Shown: positions 49,211 through 57,933, counted from the first letter of the stretch. The stretch is DNA of 64,000 bases from Pseudomonas sp. NFIX28 (GCF_900107395.1 NZ_FNPW01000013.1:137892-201891); one strand, 5' to 3'. A program made the numbers and translations. The notes: generated from the letters alone by a model not told the origin.

Positions 49211-49609
49211 ATGCCCGATTTCCAGATCCGCCAGCCTTGCCCTCCCGGCGCCTGTGACTGCGACCGCGAGCGCCTGCTGGCCACGCCCGGCACCGACCTG
49301 CGCATCCTCGGCCTGACCCGCCAGGAGGAAAAGCGCCTGCTCGACCGGCTGGAAAACCTGCAAAGCCTGGGGGATCTGGAACATATGCAGCGGCGGATGC
49401 ATGAACTGCTGGGCATTCGCGTGCACATCGCCCCCAGCTTCAACGAAGTGCGCAGCATGCGCGGCATTGCCATTCAGCTCGACGAGCAGCCGGGGCTGTG
49501 CCGCAAGACCCGGCAATCGATCCCCGCCGCCATCCGTCGCGGCCTGGAAAAGAACCCGGAAATCGCCTACCGCCTGCTCGACGCCCACGACCTGTTGCGC
49601 GACGCCTGA
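49211..49609 (+). CDS. Conserved protein of unknown function with N-terminal Cys motif
   Basis: 132 residues. It starts MPDFQIRQPCPPGACDCDRE, with three cysteines in nine positions that could bind a metal, followed by helical sequence (LTRQEEKRLLDRLENLQSL) and a closing block GIAIQLDEQPGLCRKTRQSIP with another Cys. I recall similar proteins in pseudomonads, without a known function. No signal peptide. The GNAT gene begins 17 bases after it, so the two are probably one operon. Confidence 0.75.
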   Translation: MPDFQIRQPCPPGACDCDRERLLATPGTDLRILGLTRQEEKRLLDRLENLQSLGDLEHMQRRMHELLGIRVHIAPSFNEVRSMRGIAIQLDEQPGLCRKTRQSIPAAIRRGLEKNPEIAYRLLDAHDLLRDA

Positions 49610-49625
49610 ACTGGAAATGTCCTCT

Positions 49626-50066
49626 ATGAAATCCGCCGTAACGGCCAGCCCCCTGATCATCGTCAACGACGTGATCGACAGCGCCTTCGAAACCCTGCTC
49701 GGCCAGGGCCTCGCCGCCTTCAACCAGCAAATGACCGGCTACAACGACCGCCAGCCCCTGGCCGTGGAACTCAAGGACCCGGCAACCGGCCAGGTCCTGG
49801 GCGGCATCAGCGGCCGAACCGCCCTGGGCATGTTGTTCATCGACCTGTTCTACCTGCCCGACCACCTGCGCGGTACGGGCCTCGGTGCGCGGTTGCTGCA
49901 GGCCTGCGAAGACGAAGGCCGGCGCCGCGGCTGTCGCTCGGCGGTGCTCTACACCCTGAGCTTCCAGGCGCCGTCCTTCTACGAGAAACACGGCTGGCAA
50001 CGCTTCGGCGAATTCCCCTGCAACCCCGAAGGCAGCAGCCGGATATTCATGAGCAAAACCCTGTAG
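49626..50066 (+). CDS. GNAT-family N-acetyltransferase
   Basis: 146 residues from the ATG at 49626 (an ATG at 49617 is also possible). The acetyl-CoA binding motif A is LFIDLFYLPDHLRGTGLGARLLQACEDEGRRRGC (R-G-x-G-L-G), followed by SFQAPSFYEKHGWQRFGE. Substrate unknown; free-standing GNAT proteins of this type often modify amino acids or small toxins. Its TAG stop codon is supplied by the first REP arm of the repeat at 50063. Confidence 0.9.
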   Translation: MKSAVTASPLIIVNDVIDSAFETLLGQGLAAFNQQMTGYNDRQPLAVELKDPATGQVLGGISGRTALGMLFIDLFYLPDHLRGTGLGARLLQACEDEGRRRGCRSAVLYTLSFQAPSFYEKHGWQRFGEFPCNPEGSSRIFMSKTL

Positions 50067-50320
50067 GAGCGAGGCTTGCCCGCGAAAAGCCGCGCCGCGC
50101 AACACCCGCCCCACCGCGTTATCGTTCTTCGCGCGCAAGCTGCGCTCCTACAAAAGCCCACCGCACCGCGCAATGCCTGCCCTACCGCGTTATCGTTTTT
50201 CGCGCGCAGAAGCAGAGCCTGCACATCCCCGTAGGAGCGAGGCTTGCCCGCGAAAAGGCCGCGCCGCGCAATACCTGCCCAACCGCGTCATCGTTCTTCG
50301 CGCGCAAGCTGCGCTCCTAC
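50063..50320. repeat. REPIN cluster filling a convergent gap and providing both stop codons
   Basis: Two complete REPINs (50063-50151 and 50230-50320, outer arms GTAGGAGCGAGGCTTGCCCG and CGCGCAAGCTGCGCTCCTAC) flank a degenerate copy near 50170-50220. The first TAG is the stop of the GNAT gene on the plus strand. The last CTA is, on the minus strand, the TAG stop of the PLP-enzyme gene. Similar units form the array at 53549. Confidence 0.9.
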
Positions 50321-51606
50321 GAAATAGCCTCGCCGTAGACCGGCCAATTCTCGACGATGCGTCCGCCGCGTACCGCCAGCAGGTCGCCGAATTGCAGCAG
50401 CACCGCTTCGCTCTGCATCGGCCGCAGGAACACCTGGTCGTCCAGCCCCAGGCCCACGGCGGGCGAGCCGTTGACCATCTCCTGGTTGGAACTGCGCCCG
50501 AACAAGCCGTTGCTTCGCAGCCCCGTTGGCGACTCGAACTCGGCCTGCCAGTTACCGCCATAGATGAAAAACGTCTCGCGCTGGTTCGGGTCCCACCAGG
50601 CGAACAGCTTCGACTTGTCGTCCAGCGCGGGGATGCGCACCGGGCCGGTGCTTTTCAACACCGGCGTGGCGATGTAGGCCGCGGGCAAATGGTCGCTCAG
50701 GGATGGCAGGTCGTAATGGCTGGGCTTGAGCATCGCCGTGCCCACCGACACTTCGTTGCTCAGTCGTTCCTGCTCGTGCATGCGGTAGCTGGGGCTGCCG
50801 GCGGTGTTCAGGGTCAGCCCCGGGTGCCACAGCGCCGGATAGCGTTGCCGGGTGAAATCCACCGCGCTCTGGTAGCGCTGCATGACCTTGGCGAACAGCG
50901 CTTCGGGCGAGCCGAGAATGCCCGGCACGCCCATGCCGACAAAGGGGTCGTAGCCCATGAAACCGGCGAACTCCAGGTGCTGGGGATTGGCCGCAATCAG
51001 CGTCAGCAGCGGCCCCAGCCCGGTGCTGTCCTTGACCCCGCCCCGGTGCAGGCCGACGTCCAGCTCGATATTGACCCGCAGCCGCGTGCCCAGGCCGCGT
51101 GCCAGGGCCAGGTACTGCTGCAGGCGCTCGGGCGTATCGATCAGCCATTGCAACTGCCGGGCCGGGTCGAACCGGCCTTTGTGGCGTTGATAGAACAGCT
51201 GCGCCGAGCGCACCGGCAGCGGCTTGCCCAGCAGGATATTGGCCTCGGGAAAGCGCTGCGCATCGTGGTTGAGGAACGGCTGATGGAACGACATCAGGCG
51301 CTGGGTGCCGGCACGCTGGCCGATGTACGCCAGCAGCCCCGGCGACGGCAGGGACTTCTCCACCAGCCGCAGCTGCTTGCCGCCACGCTTGACCGACTGC
51401 ACCACCACATCGATGTTGTGGTCCAGGCGATCGAGGTCGATCAACATCACCGGGCGCATCGGGCCATGGGCCTTGAGTTCGCGGTTCAGCGCGCGGAAAT
51501 AGTCGCTGTAGGGCCCGCCCCGGTCGGTGGGTCGCAACCAGGCGCCCACCCCCGCCAGCAAGGCGCCGACGCCCGTGGTAGCGAGCACGAAGCTGCGTCG
51601 ATTCAT
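50317..51606 (-). CDS. Tat-exported PLP enzyme of the DSD1/D-threonine aldolase family
   Basis: 429 residues. The N-terminus MNRRSFVLATTGVGALLAG followed by a hydrophobic stretch fits a twin-arginine signal. After it comes the alanine-racemase-type PLP barrel: VMLIDLDRLDHNIDVVVQ and RLVEKSLPSPGLL with the Schiff-base Lys, then a C-terminal DSD1-like domain with metal-ligand-like residues (GLGLDDQVFLRPMQSEAVLLQFGDLLAV). Known relatives act on D-serine, D-threonine or 3-hydroxyaspartate and are mostly cytoplasmic. It is the third gene of an operon with a Tat-type lactone oxidase and a lipoprotein cytochrome c. Export is inferred from the signal only. Confidence 0.87.
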   Translation of the reverse strand: MNRRSFVLATTGVGALLAGVGAWLRPTDRGGPYSDYFRALNRELKAHGPMRPVMLIDLDRLDHNIDVVVQSVKRGGKQLRLVEKSLPSPGLLAYIGQRAGTQRLMSFHQPFLNHDAQRFPEANILLGKPLPVRSAQLFYQRHKGRFDPARQLQWLIDTPERLQQYLALARGLGTRLRVNIELDVGLHRGGVKDSTGLGPLLTLIAANPQHLEFAGFMGYDPFVGMGVPGILGSPEALFAKVMQRYQSAVDFTRQRYPALWHPGLTLNTAGSPSYRMHEQERLSNEVSVGTAMLKPSHYDLPSLSDHLPAAYIATPVLKSTGPVRIPALDDKSKLFAWWDPNQRETFFIYGGNWQAEFESPTGLRSNGLFGRSSNQEMVNGSPAVGLGLDDQVFLRPMQSEAVLLQFGDLLAVRGGRIVENWPVYGEAIS

Positions 51607-51621
51607 GCTTTTTATCTCCCT

Positions 51622-53016
51622 TCAGGCCACGCCCAGGATGGACGACAGGTGTGCATTGAGGAACTTGCCGCCCGGGTCCAGCGCCTCGCGCACCCGGGTG
51701 AATTCCCGCCAGCGCGGGTACAGCGCCTGCAACTGCCGGGCGTTGAGGCTGTGCAACTTGCCCCAGTGCGGGCGGCCGGCGTACTTCCAGAAAATCGGCT
51801 CGATGGCGGCGAAAAAGTTGTGGTGGTCCATGGCGTAGTGCTGGTGCACCGAGATCGAACAGCTGTCGCGCCCCTCGAACATGCTCAGGGCGATGTCGTC
51901 GGCCTGGACATAGCGGTACTCGATGGGAAACCAAGTGCGCAGATCCTTGTCGCGGATCAGCTTGAGGATCTCGCGCAGGCACGCCGGGCCATGCTCGGCC
52001 GGCACCGAGTACTCCATTTCGTTGAAGCGCACGTTGCGCACGTTGGCGTAGACCTCGTAGGAATCGCCGACCCGGTCGTCGAAACTGGCGAAATGCCGCA
52101 GGTTGTTGAGCAGGATGCGGCGGGTTTCGGGGAAGTCGCTGAGGTACTTGTCGAGGTTTTCGATCAGGCTCACGAACTCGTTGCCGCCCTCTTCCGCCGG
52201 GTCCACGGGCGGGGTCGCCGGGTCTGAGGTTTCATTGAGGGCAATCGACAGCGCGTAGTCGGAATGGGTAACCACCAGCATTTCCCAGTGCTGATTCTCG
52301 CGGGTGTGTTTTGCCAGGTCTTCGAGCAGCTCTTCGGTCTTGGCGATCCACTGCGTTTCGCGCAGGCGATAGGCTGGGCGGTTCTGCAAGCGCACCTTGG
52401 TGGCCACCCCCAGCGCGCCAAGGGACACCCGCGCGACCTTGAAGACCTCGGCGTGGCGGTGGCTGTCGCAATCCAGCACTTCGCCGCTGGCGGTCACCAG
52501 TTGCAGGCCGCAGACCTGGGCCGAATAGGACGGGAAGCCGATCCCGGTGCCGTGGGTCGAGGTGGAAATGGCTCCGGCCAGGGTCTGGTAGTCGATGTCG
52601 GCCATGTTCGGCAGGGCCTGGCCGATTGCCTTGAGCGGCGCGCCCATGCGCGACATGGGCGTGCCGGCGGCAAATTCGGCCTGCAAGGTGGCGGCATCGT
52701 GGCTGAGCAGGCCGCTGAAAAAACTCAGCGACAACAGCGTGCCGTCGGTGGGCGCCAGGGCGCTGAAGGAATGCCCGGAGCCCACCGGGCGGACCTTGCC
52801 CGGGGCCTGGCGAATGACCTGCACCAGCTCGTCCAGGTCCTTGGGCGCCAGCCGCGCCAGGGGCAGGCAGCTTTGTCCGCCGGACCAGTTGCGCCAGGGA
52901 ATCAGCCGCGGCGCCCGCGCCAGCTCGGCCAGCAGCGGGTTGCTGGCCAAGGCGCTGAACGTCCCGGCCAGCACAGCGCGTTGCAACAGCTGACGTCGTG
53001 TGAGGTGCATGCTCAT
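51622..53016 (-). CDS. Tat-exported FAD oxidoreductase of the gulonolactone/arabinonolactone oxidase type
   Basis: 464 residues from the ATG at 53016. The signal region MHLTRRQLLQRAVLAGTFSA carries a twin-Arg motif. The PCMH-type FAD domain has VRPVGSGHSFSALAPTDGTLLSL and TLAGAISTSTHGTGIGFPS, typical of aldonolactone oxidases; the C-terminal ALO domain ends with HWGKLHSLNARQLQALYP and DPGGKFLNAHLSSI. The His in GSGHSF is the usual covalent FAD position. It would oxidise a sugar lactone or related substrate in the periplasm, and the cytochrome c gene upstream offers an electron acceptor. The PLP-enzyme gene follows 15 bases downstream. Confidence 0.9.
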   Translation of the reverse strand: MSMHLTRRQLLQRAVLAGTFSALASNPLLAELARAPRLIPWRNWSGGQSCLPLARLAPKDLDELVQVIRQAPGKVRPVGSGHSFSALAPTDGTLLSLSFFSGLLSHDAATLQAEFAAGTPMSRMGAPLKAIGQALPNMADIDYQTLAGAISTSTHGTGIGFPSYSAQVCGLQLVTASGEVLDCDSHRHAEVFKVARVSLGALGVATKVRLQNRPAYRLRETQWIAKTEELLEDLAKHTRENQHWEMLVVTHSDYALSIALNETSDPATPPVDPAEEGGNEFVSLIENLDKYLSDFPETRRILLNNLRHFASFDDRVGDSYEVYANVRNVRFNEMEYSVPAEHGPACLREILKLIRDKDLRTWFPIEYRYVQADDIALSMFEGRDSCSISVHQHYAMDHHNFFAAIEPIFWKYAGRPHWGKLHSLNARQLQALYPRWREFTRVREALDPGGKFLNAHLSSILGVA

Positions 53017-53036
53017 GCCAGTGCCCTTGTGCCGGA

Positions 53037-53438
53037 TTATTGGAGGTCTTGTGCGGACATGAAGCGGATCAGGGCGAGGAACTGCTCCTCGGAACACTGC
53101 ACGCACAGGCCCATCGGCGGCATGCCGTTATAGCCGTTGATGCTGTGGTCCAGCAGGGTGTCGGCGCCCTGGGCAATGCGCGGCTGCCAGGCCTGCACAT
53201 CGCCGGTCAGCGGCGCGCCGGCCGCCGGGTTGGCGTGGCAGAGCTTGCAACTGCTGTCGTAGATCCGCGCCAGCGCCGGTTCGGCGGGCATCTGTTGCAC
53301 GGCAGCGGCCGGGGGCGGCGCGGTTTTGTCGTCGCAGGCCACCAACAGCCCGCCCAGCGCCAGGCACAGCACGACATGCCCACCGCGATGCCACGTGGCA
53401 ACGGATGACGACTGCAACGAGACGGTGGTGGCCGGCAT
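53037..53438 (-). CDS. Lipoprotein cytochrome c (c5-like)
   Basis: 133 residues from the ATG at 53438 (SD GAGAGG). A hydrophobic N-terminal stretch ends in the lipobox LLVAC at about residue 39, so the mature protein should be anchored by a lipid. The haem motif is SSCKLCHAN, the axial Met is in GMPPMG, and a second cysteine pair (LCVQCSEEQ) matches the disulfide typical of cytochrome c5. It is the first gene of the operon with the Tat-type FAD and PLP enzymes and would pass electrons from the FAD enzyme to the respiratory chain. Confidence 0.9.
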   Translation of the reverse strand: MPATTVSLQSSSVATWHRGGHVVLCLALGGLLVACDDKTAPPPAAAVQQMPAEPALARIYDSSCKLCHANPAAGAPLTGDVQAWQPRIAQGADTLLDHSINGYNGMPPMGLCVQCSEEQFLALIRFMSAQDLQ

Positions 53439-53885
53439 GGTGTTCCTCTCGGGTGATGGTCGAATCGACACAGAGCGAACACTAAGACAGGCGCCGCCAC
53501 CGCCCGAGGGCATTGCGGGCCAGCAAGGGGGGCATCTGCGGCCAGCCCGTAGGAGCGAGGCTTGCCCGCGAAAGGCCGCGCCGCGTAACACCTGCGCCAC
53601 CGCGTTATCGTTCTTCGCGCGCAAGCTGCGCTCCTACGAAAGCACACGCACGGCCCGTAGGAGCGAGGCTTGCCCGCGAAAGGCCGCGCCGCGCAATACC
53701 TGCGCCACCGCGTTATCGTTCTTCGCGCGCAAGCTGCGCTCCTACAAAGGCACATGTATGCCCGTAGGAGCGAGGCTTGCCCGCGAAGGCCGCGCCGCGC
53801 AATACCTGCGCCACCGCGTCATCGTTCTTCGCGCGCAAGCTGCGCTCCTACGAAAGCAGAGCGTGCACGGCTTGGTGGGGCGGGG
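53439..53885. other. 447-base gap, mainly a REPIN array
   Basis: Besides the array at 53549-53851 the gap contains the upstream DNA of the cytochrome gene (53439-53548). I see no gene. Open reading frames through the repeats come from the repeat sequence itself. Confidence 0.7.
53549..53851. repeat. Tandem array of three ~107-bp REPIN units
   Basis: Units begin at 53549, 53657 and 53764. Each has a left arm GTAGGAGCGAGGCTTGCCCG, a spacer containing CCACCGCGTTATCG or a one-base variant, and a right arm CGCGCAAGCTGCGCTCCTAC. The two units at 50063 and 50230 are of the same kind. Confidence 0.93.
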
Positions 53886-54731
53886 TTATTTGATGCGGTA
53901 GTGGAAGGTGTTGCGCACCGCGGGCACCGACACTGCCTGGCCGTCGACGATGCGCGGCTGGTAGCGGAAGGTGTTGGCCGCCGCCAGCGAGGGGCGGATA
54001 AACAGTGGGTGGCAGCCGTCGAGCACCTTGGGGTTTTCCACCTTGCCTTGCGGGTTGACGCTGTATTCCACGGTGCAATCGCCTTCGATGTTCTTGTCCA
54101 GGGCGCGCTGCGGATAGTCCGGGGCTTCCTTGCTCAGGGGCTGGTACTGGCGGCTGTCGGCGGCAGTCTGGGCGGCTTGTTGCCGGGCGCGCTCGGCGGC
54201 CAGGCGGGCCTGTTCGGCACGCTGCGCCTGCTGCTGTTGCGCCTGCTCCTGGGCCAGGCGCTGCTGCTCGGCTTCGCGGTTGCGCTTGTGCTGTTCCTCG
54301 CGCTCGTGCTGCTGGCGTTGCTGCTCGGCCCGTTGTTCGCGCTTCTTGTCCTCCACACGCTTGCGCGCCAGGGCCGCCTGCTCGAGCTTGCGCGCCTGGA
54401 GCTGCGGCTCGACCGGTGCCGCGACCAGCGGCTCCGGCGGCATGGGTGTAGGTGCAGGTGCCGCCTCGACCGCAGCCGGTTGCGGTTGCGGTTGCGGTTG
54501 CGGTGCCTGCACTGTCGGCGCCAGCATCACCAGTTGCGTAGACAACACCGCCGGCTGTTCGACGGCCGGCGGCTGCACCGACCAGCCAGCCACCAGCAGC
54601 GCCAGCACCCCGGCGTGCAGCGCCACAGCCAGGGTCGCCGCCAGCGCATGGGGCCGCCAATGCCTGCGCAAGGGGTGCAGGGAAAAGTCGTCAAGGGCCT
54701 GCCGTGGACTGTGCATGATCATCGCCGTCAT
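53886..54731 (-). CDS. tonB: TonB, private energy transducer of the phytase operon
   Basis: 281 residues. One N-terminal membrane segment (ALAATLAVALHAGVLALLVAGW, about residues 29-50) is followed by a Pro/Gln-rich spacer (QPQPQPQPQ), a long charged coiled-coil segment rich in Glu, Gln, Arg and Ala (about 108-195) and a C-terminal TonB domain (YPQRALDKNIEGDCTVEYSV ... FRYQPRIVDG). Two Cys (GDC, DGC) inside the domain may form a disulfide. It spans the periplasm to energise an outer-membrane receptor. It overlaps the exbD gene by four bases and is the last gene of the receptor-phytase-exbBD-tonB unit. Confidence 0.93.
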   Translation of the reverse strand: MTAMIMHSPRQALDDFSLHPLRRHWRPHALAATLAVALHAGVLALLVAGWSVQPPAVEQPAVLSTQLVMLAPTVQAPQPQPQPQPAAVEAAPAPTPMPPEPLVAAPVEPQLQARKLEQAALARKRVEDKKREQRAEQQRQQHEREEQHKRNREAEQQRLAQEQAQQQQAQRAEQARLAAERARQQAAQTAADSRQYQPLSKEAPDYPQRALDKNIEGDCTVEYSVNPQGKVENPKVLDGCHPLFIRPSLAAANTFRYQPRIVDGQAVSVPAVRNTFHYRIK

Positions 54732-55174
54732 TGCGGGGCCTCGGTCACCAGCCCCAGGTTGCTCACCCCGCCCTGCTGCAACGCCGCCATGGCCGCCACC
54801 ACCAGGCCGTAGCCGGCGTCCTTGTCGGCACGGATATAGACCTGGGTATCGCTGCGCGCGGCGATTATTTGCGCCACCTTGGCGCGCATCTCGTCGAGGT
54901 CCACCGCGCTGTCGGTCTGCTGCCCGGCATCCAGCTCGCCACCGAGGTTCCAGTAATAGCCGCCCTCGGCCTTCACCGACAGGGTCAGGATCTGCTGGCG
55001 GGTATCAGTGGCCAGGACTTCGCTGGCGACCTTGGGCAGCTCGATCTTCACCCCCTGGGTGAGCATCGGCGCGGTGACCATGAAGATCACCAGCAGCACC
55101 AGCATCACGTCGATGTAGGGCACCACGTTCATTTCGGCCTTGGGCCCATGTTTGCGTTGCGGCCTGACTAGCAT
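54728..55174 (-). CDS. exbD: ExbD/TolR-family proton-channel subunit
   Basis: 148 residues from the ATG at 55174 (SD GAGGAG); an in-frame GTG at 55180 is less likely. One membrane helix, VPYIDVMLVLLVIFMVTAPML, carries the functional Asp in YIDVML. The rest is a periplasmic domain (IELPKVASE, VYIRADKDAGYGLVVAAMAAL). With ExbB it couples proton flow to TonB. Sequence wording is close to TolR as well; the location between exbB and tonB decides for ExbD. Confidence 0.93.
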   Translation of the reverse strand: MLVRPQRKHGPKAEMNVVPYIDVMLVLLVIFMVTAPMLTQGVKIELPKVASEVLATDTRQQILTLSVKAEGGYYWNLGGELDAGQQTDSAVDLDEMRAKVAQIIAARSDTQVYIRADKDAGYGLVVAAMAALQQGGVSNLGLVTEAPQ

Positions 55175-55187
55175 CTGCACTCTCCTC

Positions 55188-55898
55188 TCAGGCCGCGACG
55201 GCCAGGTTCGACGACGCGCCGTGCAACTGGCGATGCAGGCGCGCCTGCAGTTCGTTGCCGAAGGCGTAGTAGCGGGTCAGCAGGGTTTGGCCACGGGCGG
55301 CGAAACGGTTGTAGGCGATCACCGCGGGGATCGCCGCGAACAGGCCGATGGCGGTGGCGATCAGCGCTTCGGCGATGCCCGGGGCCACGGTGGACAGGGT
55401 CGCCTGCTGTACCTGGGACAGGCCGAGGAAGGAGTTCATGATCCCCCACACGGTGCCGAACAGGCCGATATAGGGGCTCACCGAACCGACCGTGGCGAGG
55501 AACTGCAAGCCTTTTTCCAGGCGCACTTCCTGCTCGCTGATGGCCACGTACAGCGAACGCTCGACCCCTTCGAGCACCACCTCGGCCGGGTTGCCACCGT
55601 GTTGGCGCAGCTGGCTGAAGGCCTGGAAACCGGCCTGGAAGATCGGCGCGACCCCGCCTTCGCGATCCGCCTGCTGCAAGCTTTCGCGGTACAGCGGGGT
55701 GAGTTCGGCGCTGCCGCGAAAACGCTGGACGAAGGCGTCGAGCTGGCGTTCGGTGCGCTTGAGCACGCTGCTGCGCTGGATGATCAGGTACCAGCTGAGC
55801 AACGACGCCAGCAACAGGGTGAGCATGACCGCCTTGACCAACAGGCTGGCATCGCTGATCAGCCCCCAGATGGTCATGTGTTCCAGTGTTGCCTGCAT
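55188..55898 (-). CDS. exbB: ExbB/TolQ-family proton-channel subunit
   Basis: 236 residues with a strong SD (AAGGAG). Three membrane segments: residues about 10-40, then GLQFLATVGSVSPYIGLFGTVWGIM and TVAPGIAEALIATAIGLFAAIPAVIAYN, the last two being the conserved MotA/TolQ/ExbB channel region. It forms the pentameric inner-membrane motor with ExbD. The 13-base gap to exbD indicates co-expression. Confidence 0.93.
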   Translation of the reverse strand: MQATLEHMTIWGLISDASLLVKAVMLTLLLASLLSWYLIIQRSSVLKRTERQLDAFVQRFRGSAELTPLYRESLQQADREGGVAPIFQAGFQAFSQLRQHGGNPAEVVLEGVERSLYVAISEQEVRLEKGLQFLATVGSVSPYIGLFGTVWGIMNSFLGLSQVQQATLSTVAPGIAEALIATAIGLFAAIPAVIAYNRFAARGQTLLTRYYAFGNELQARLHRQLHGASSNLAVAA

Positions 55899-55989
55899 GG
55901 TGAAACTCCTTTGCCTGTGCGCCCGGGCCGTCGCTGCACGGCGGCCCCGGGGCTATTCGATGACATGTCGATGAACGGTTAATGACAGC

Positions 55990-57933
55990 TCAGGGCAACT
56001 GCAGCGCCCTGGCCACCTCGGCCCAGGGCACGAACTTGAAGTTCTGGGTCTGCTCGGGCATGCGCTTGCGCCCGTCCTGGACCACCAGCAAGCCCTGGCT
56101 CCAGGGCCCGCCGAGGTTGGCCGAAGTGACTTCCAGGCCATCGGTTTCCGACGCCCCGTCGATGCCGGCGGCGGCATTCAGGCCAACGCGGAAGGCCCCG
56201 CGGGAAGCGAACGGCGGCTCGGCATCGAGCAGCACATAGCTGTCGTTGCCCTGGCTGGAAATCACCAGGTAGTCATGGGTCGCGCTCTGGTACAGCGCCA
56301 GGCCCTCGACGTCGGCATGCAGTTGCGGGCCGACCTTGATCACGCTACTCAGGTTGGCCGGCTGATCGGCGCGAGCGTCCACCGCCCACACGCCGACGTC
56401 CTCTTCGCCGAGGAACAGGCGCTGGCGCTGGTCGTCGGCGACACAGCCTTCCGGCTGGCTGTCGACCTTGAACTGGCGCACCAGCTCGCCCTGGACCCGG
56501 CCATCGGCGGCGCTCAGGCGGTATTGCAGGAAGCGGCCGTCCTTGCCGTTGGCGAAGGCATACAGCTCGCCGCTGGCCGGCTGGAACAGGCAGATGCCAT
56601 AGATTTCCTTGAGCGGCGTGGGGATCTCCCCGGCTTCGCGCAGCTCGCCGCTGGCGCGATCGATGCTGAACAGGCTGAGGCTGTTGTGGTCGCGGTTGCT
56701 CGCCACCGCCAGATCGACCACCTGGGTGCCCAGCTTGAAGTTCGGCCGCAGGTCGACGTTGTTCAACCGCCCCACCGGCAACTCCTGGAGCAACTTGCCT
56801 TGCAGGTCGTAGGCCAGCAGCCCCTGCTTCTTGTTGGTGCCCAGCACCCGGCTCAGCTCCGGCTGGCGCGGATGAATCCAGATCGCCGGGTCGTCCGCCG
56901 CGTCGCCCTGGCGCCCCACCGGCTCGCTCTGGCTCAGGGCCGGCACATTCGGCAGCACCGGCGCCAGCGGCACCGGCGTGGCTTGCCAATCCAGCCGGCC
57001 CTGGTAGATCTGCCCGTCGTCATCGTCGCGCAGCAGCACTTGCAGGCCCTTGGCGCCGGCCTGCACGGCGAGGCTTTCCGGCTCTTTCAGACCCGGCAAG
57101 CTCAGGTTGGCCCTGGGCGACCAGCCTTCGTCCTGCTGTTGATCGCCCTGCTGATAAAGGTGCAGCCGCGCCGCCTTGGGGTCGAGCGCCAGCACGCCGC
57201 CCGGCACCAGGGCCATGGCGCCGGCGGCCTTGGCCACCTCGCCGAAGGGCACGCGCATGGCCACCGGCCGCCGTTCGACCTGCGCCTCGGGGTGCGCCGG
57301 GTAGGCCCACCAGCCGACGTTCTCTTCATTGACCAGCAATTGATTGGCGCCATCGTCCACCTGGCAGAACTGCGCCGCCGGCGGCAGCGGCACGCCGCGC
57401 ACCCGCTGCGCCGTGGCGCTCAGCTGGGCGCCGGTGCCCACCAGCCATTGCTCGCCCTTGCCCTCCTCGCCCACCAGGAACAGAAACAGGTGGCTGGCCT
57501 CGTCGCGATACAGGCACAGGCCGTCGACCGGGAAGTCCCGCGCCGGCAGGTACAGCGGCTGGCTCCATTGGCGCCGCTGCGGATCGAGGCTGACCAGCAG
57601 CGCCTGCTGGCGCTGGCTATCGAGCGTGGCGACCAGCACCTGCTGGCCGGCGGCGCGGCTGTCCAGGCCATTGAAGGAACCTGGCAGGCGCGCCAGTTCC
57701 TGGCCCTGGGCATCGAGCAGCAACAGGCCATCGCGCTCACTGGCAGCCAGGCGCCCGCTGCCGCCCGGCACGAAGCCGATGGCGTCGATGGCCAGGTCCT
57801 GCTTGGGCAGCCAGGGTTTGAGGGTCAGGCTCGGCGCGCTGGGCGTCGACGCGGCGCCGGCGACGGCCGCACCGGCGCCCAGGCAGATCAGCGCGGCCAG
57901 CAGGCAGCGCGCGGGTGACAACGAAATGCTCAT
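55990..57933 (-). CDS. Beta-propeller phytase (3-phytase) with degenerate N-terminal half
   Basis: 647 residues, signal peptide up to about residue 27 (CLGAGAAVAGAAS). Residues 340-647 are a complete beta-propeller phytase: DAADDPAIWIHP at 344-355, GTNKKQGLLAYDLQGK, NNVDLRP, ASNRDHNSLSLFSID, IYGICLF and the acidic GLALYQ region that bind calcium and phosphate. Residues 35-335 look like a second, degenerate propeller, a dual-domain plan known for some BPPs. It removes phosphate from phytate with calcium, in the periplasm or outside. It is the second gene of an operon after a TonB-dependent receptor and before exbB, exbD and tonB. PHO-box-like DNA upstream of the operon suits phosphate control. 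Confidence 0.92.
   Translation of the reverse strand: MSISLSPARCLLAALICLGAGAAVAGAASTPSAPSLTLKPWLPKQDLAIDAIGFVPGGSGRLAASERDGLLLLDAQGQELARLPGSFNGLDSRAAGQQVLVATLDSQRQQALLVSLDPQRRQWSQPLYLPARDFPVDGLCLYRDEASHLFLFLVGEEGKGEQWLVGTGAQLSATAQRVRGVPLPPAAQFCQVDDGANQLLVNEENVGWWAYPAHPEAQVERRPVAMRVPFGEVAKAAGAMALVPGGVLALDPKAARLHLYQQGDQQQDEGWSPRANLSLPGLKEPESLAVQAGAKGLQVLLRDDDDGQIYQGRLDWQATPVPLAPVLPNVPALSQSEPVGRQGDAADDPAIWIHPRQPELSRVLGTNKKQGLLAYDLQGKLLQELPVGRLNNVDLRPNFKLGTQVVDLAVASNRDHNSLSLFSIDRASGELREAGEIPTPLKEIYGICLFQPASGELYAFANGKDGRFLQYRLSAADGRVQGELVRQFKVDSQPEGCVADDQRQRLFLGEEDVGVWAVDARADQPANLSSVIKVGPQLHADVEGLALYQSATHDYLVISSQGNDSYVLLDAEPPFASRGAFRVGLNAAAGIDGASETDGLEVTSANLGGPWSQGLLVVQDGRKRMPEQTQNFKFVPWAEVARALQLP

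Noticed and set aside
53549..53851. Coding sequences running through the REPIN arrays
   Set aside because: The open frames arise from repeat sequence lacking stop codons; they have no SD and the predicted peptides are just translated repeats.
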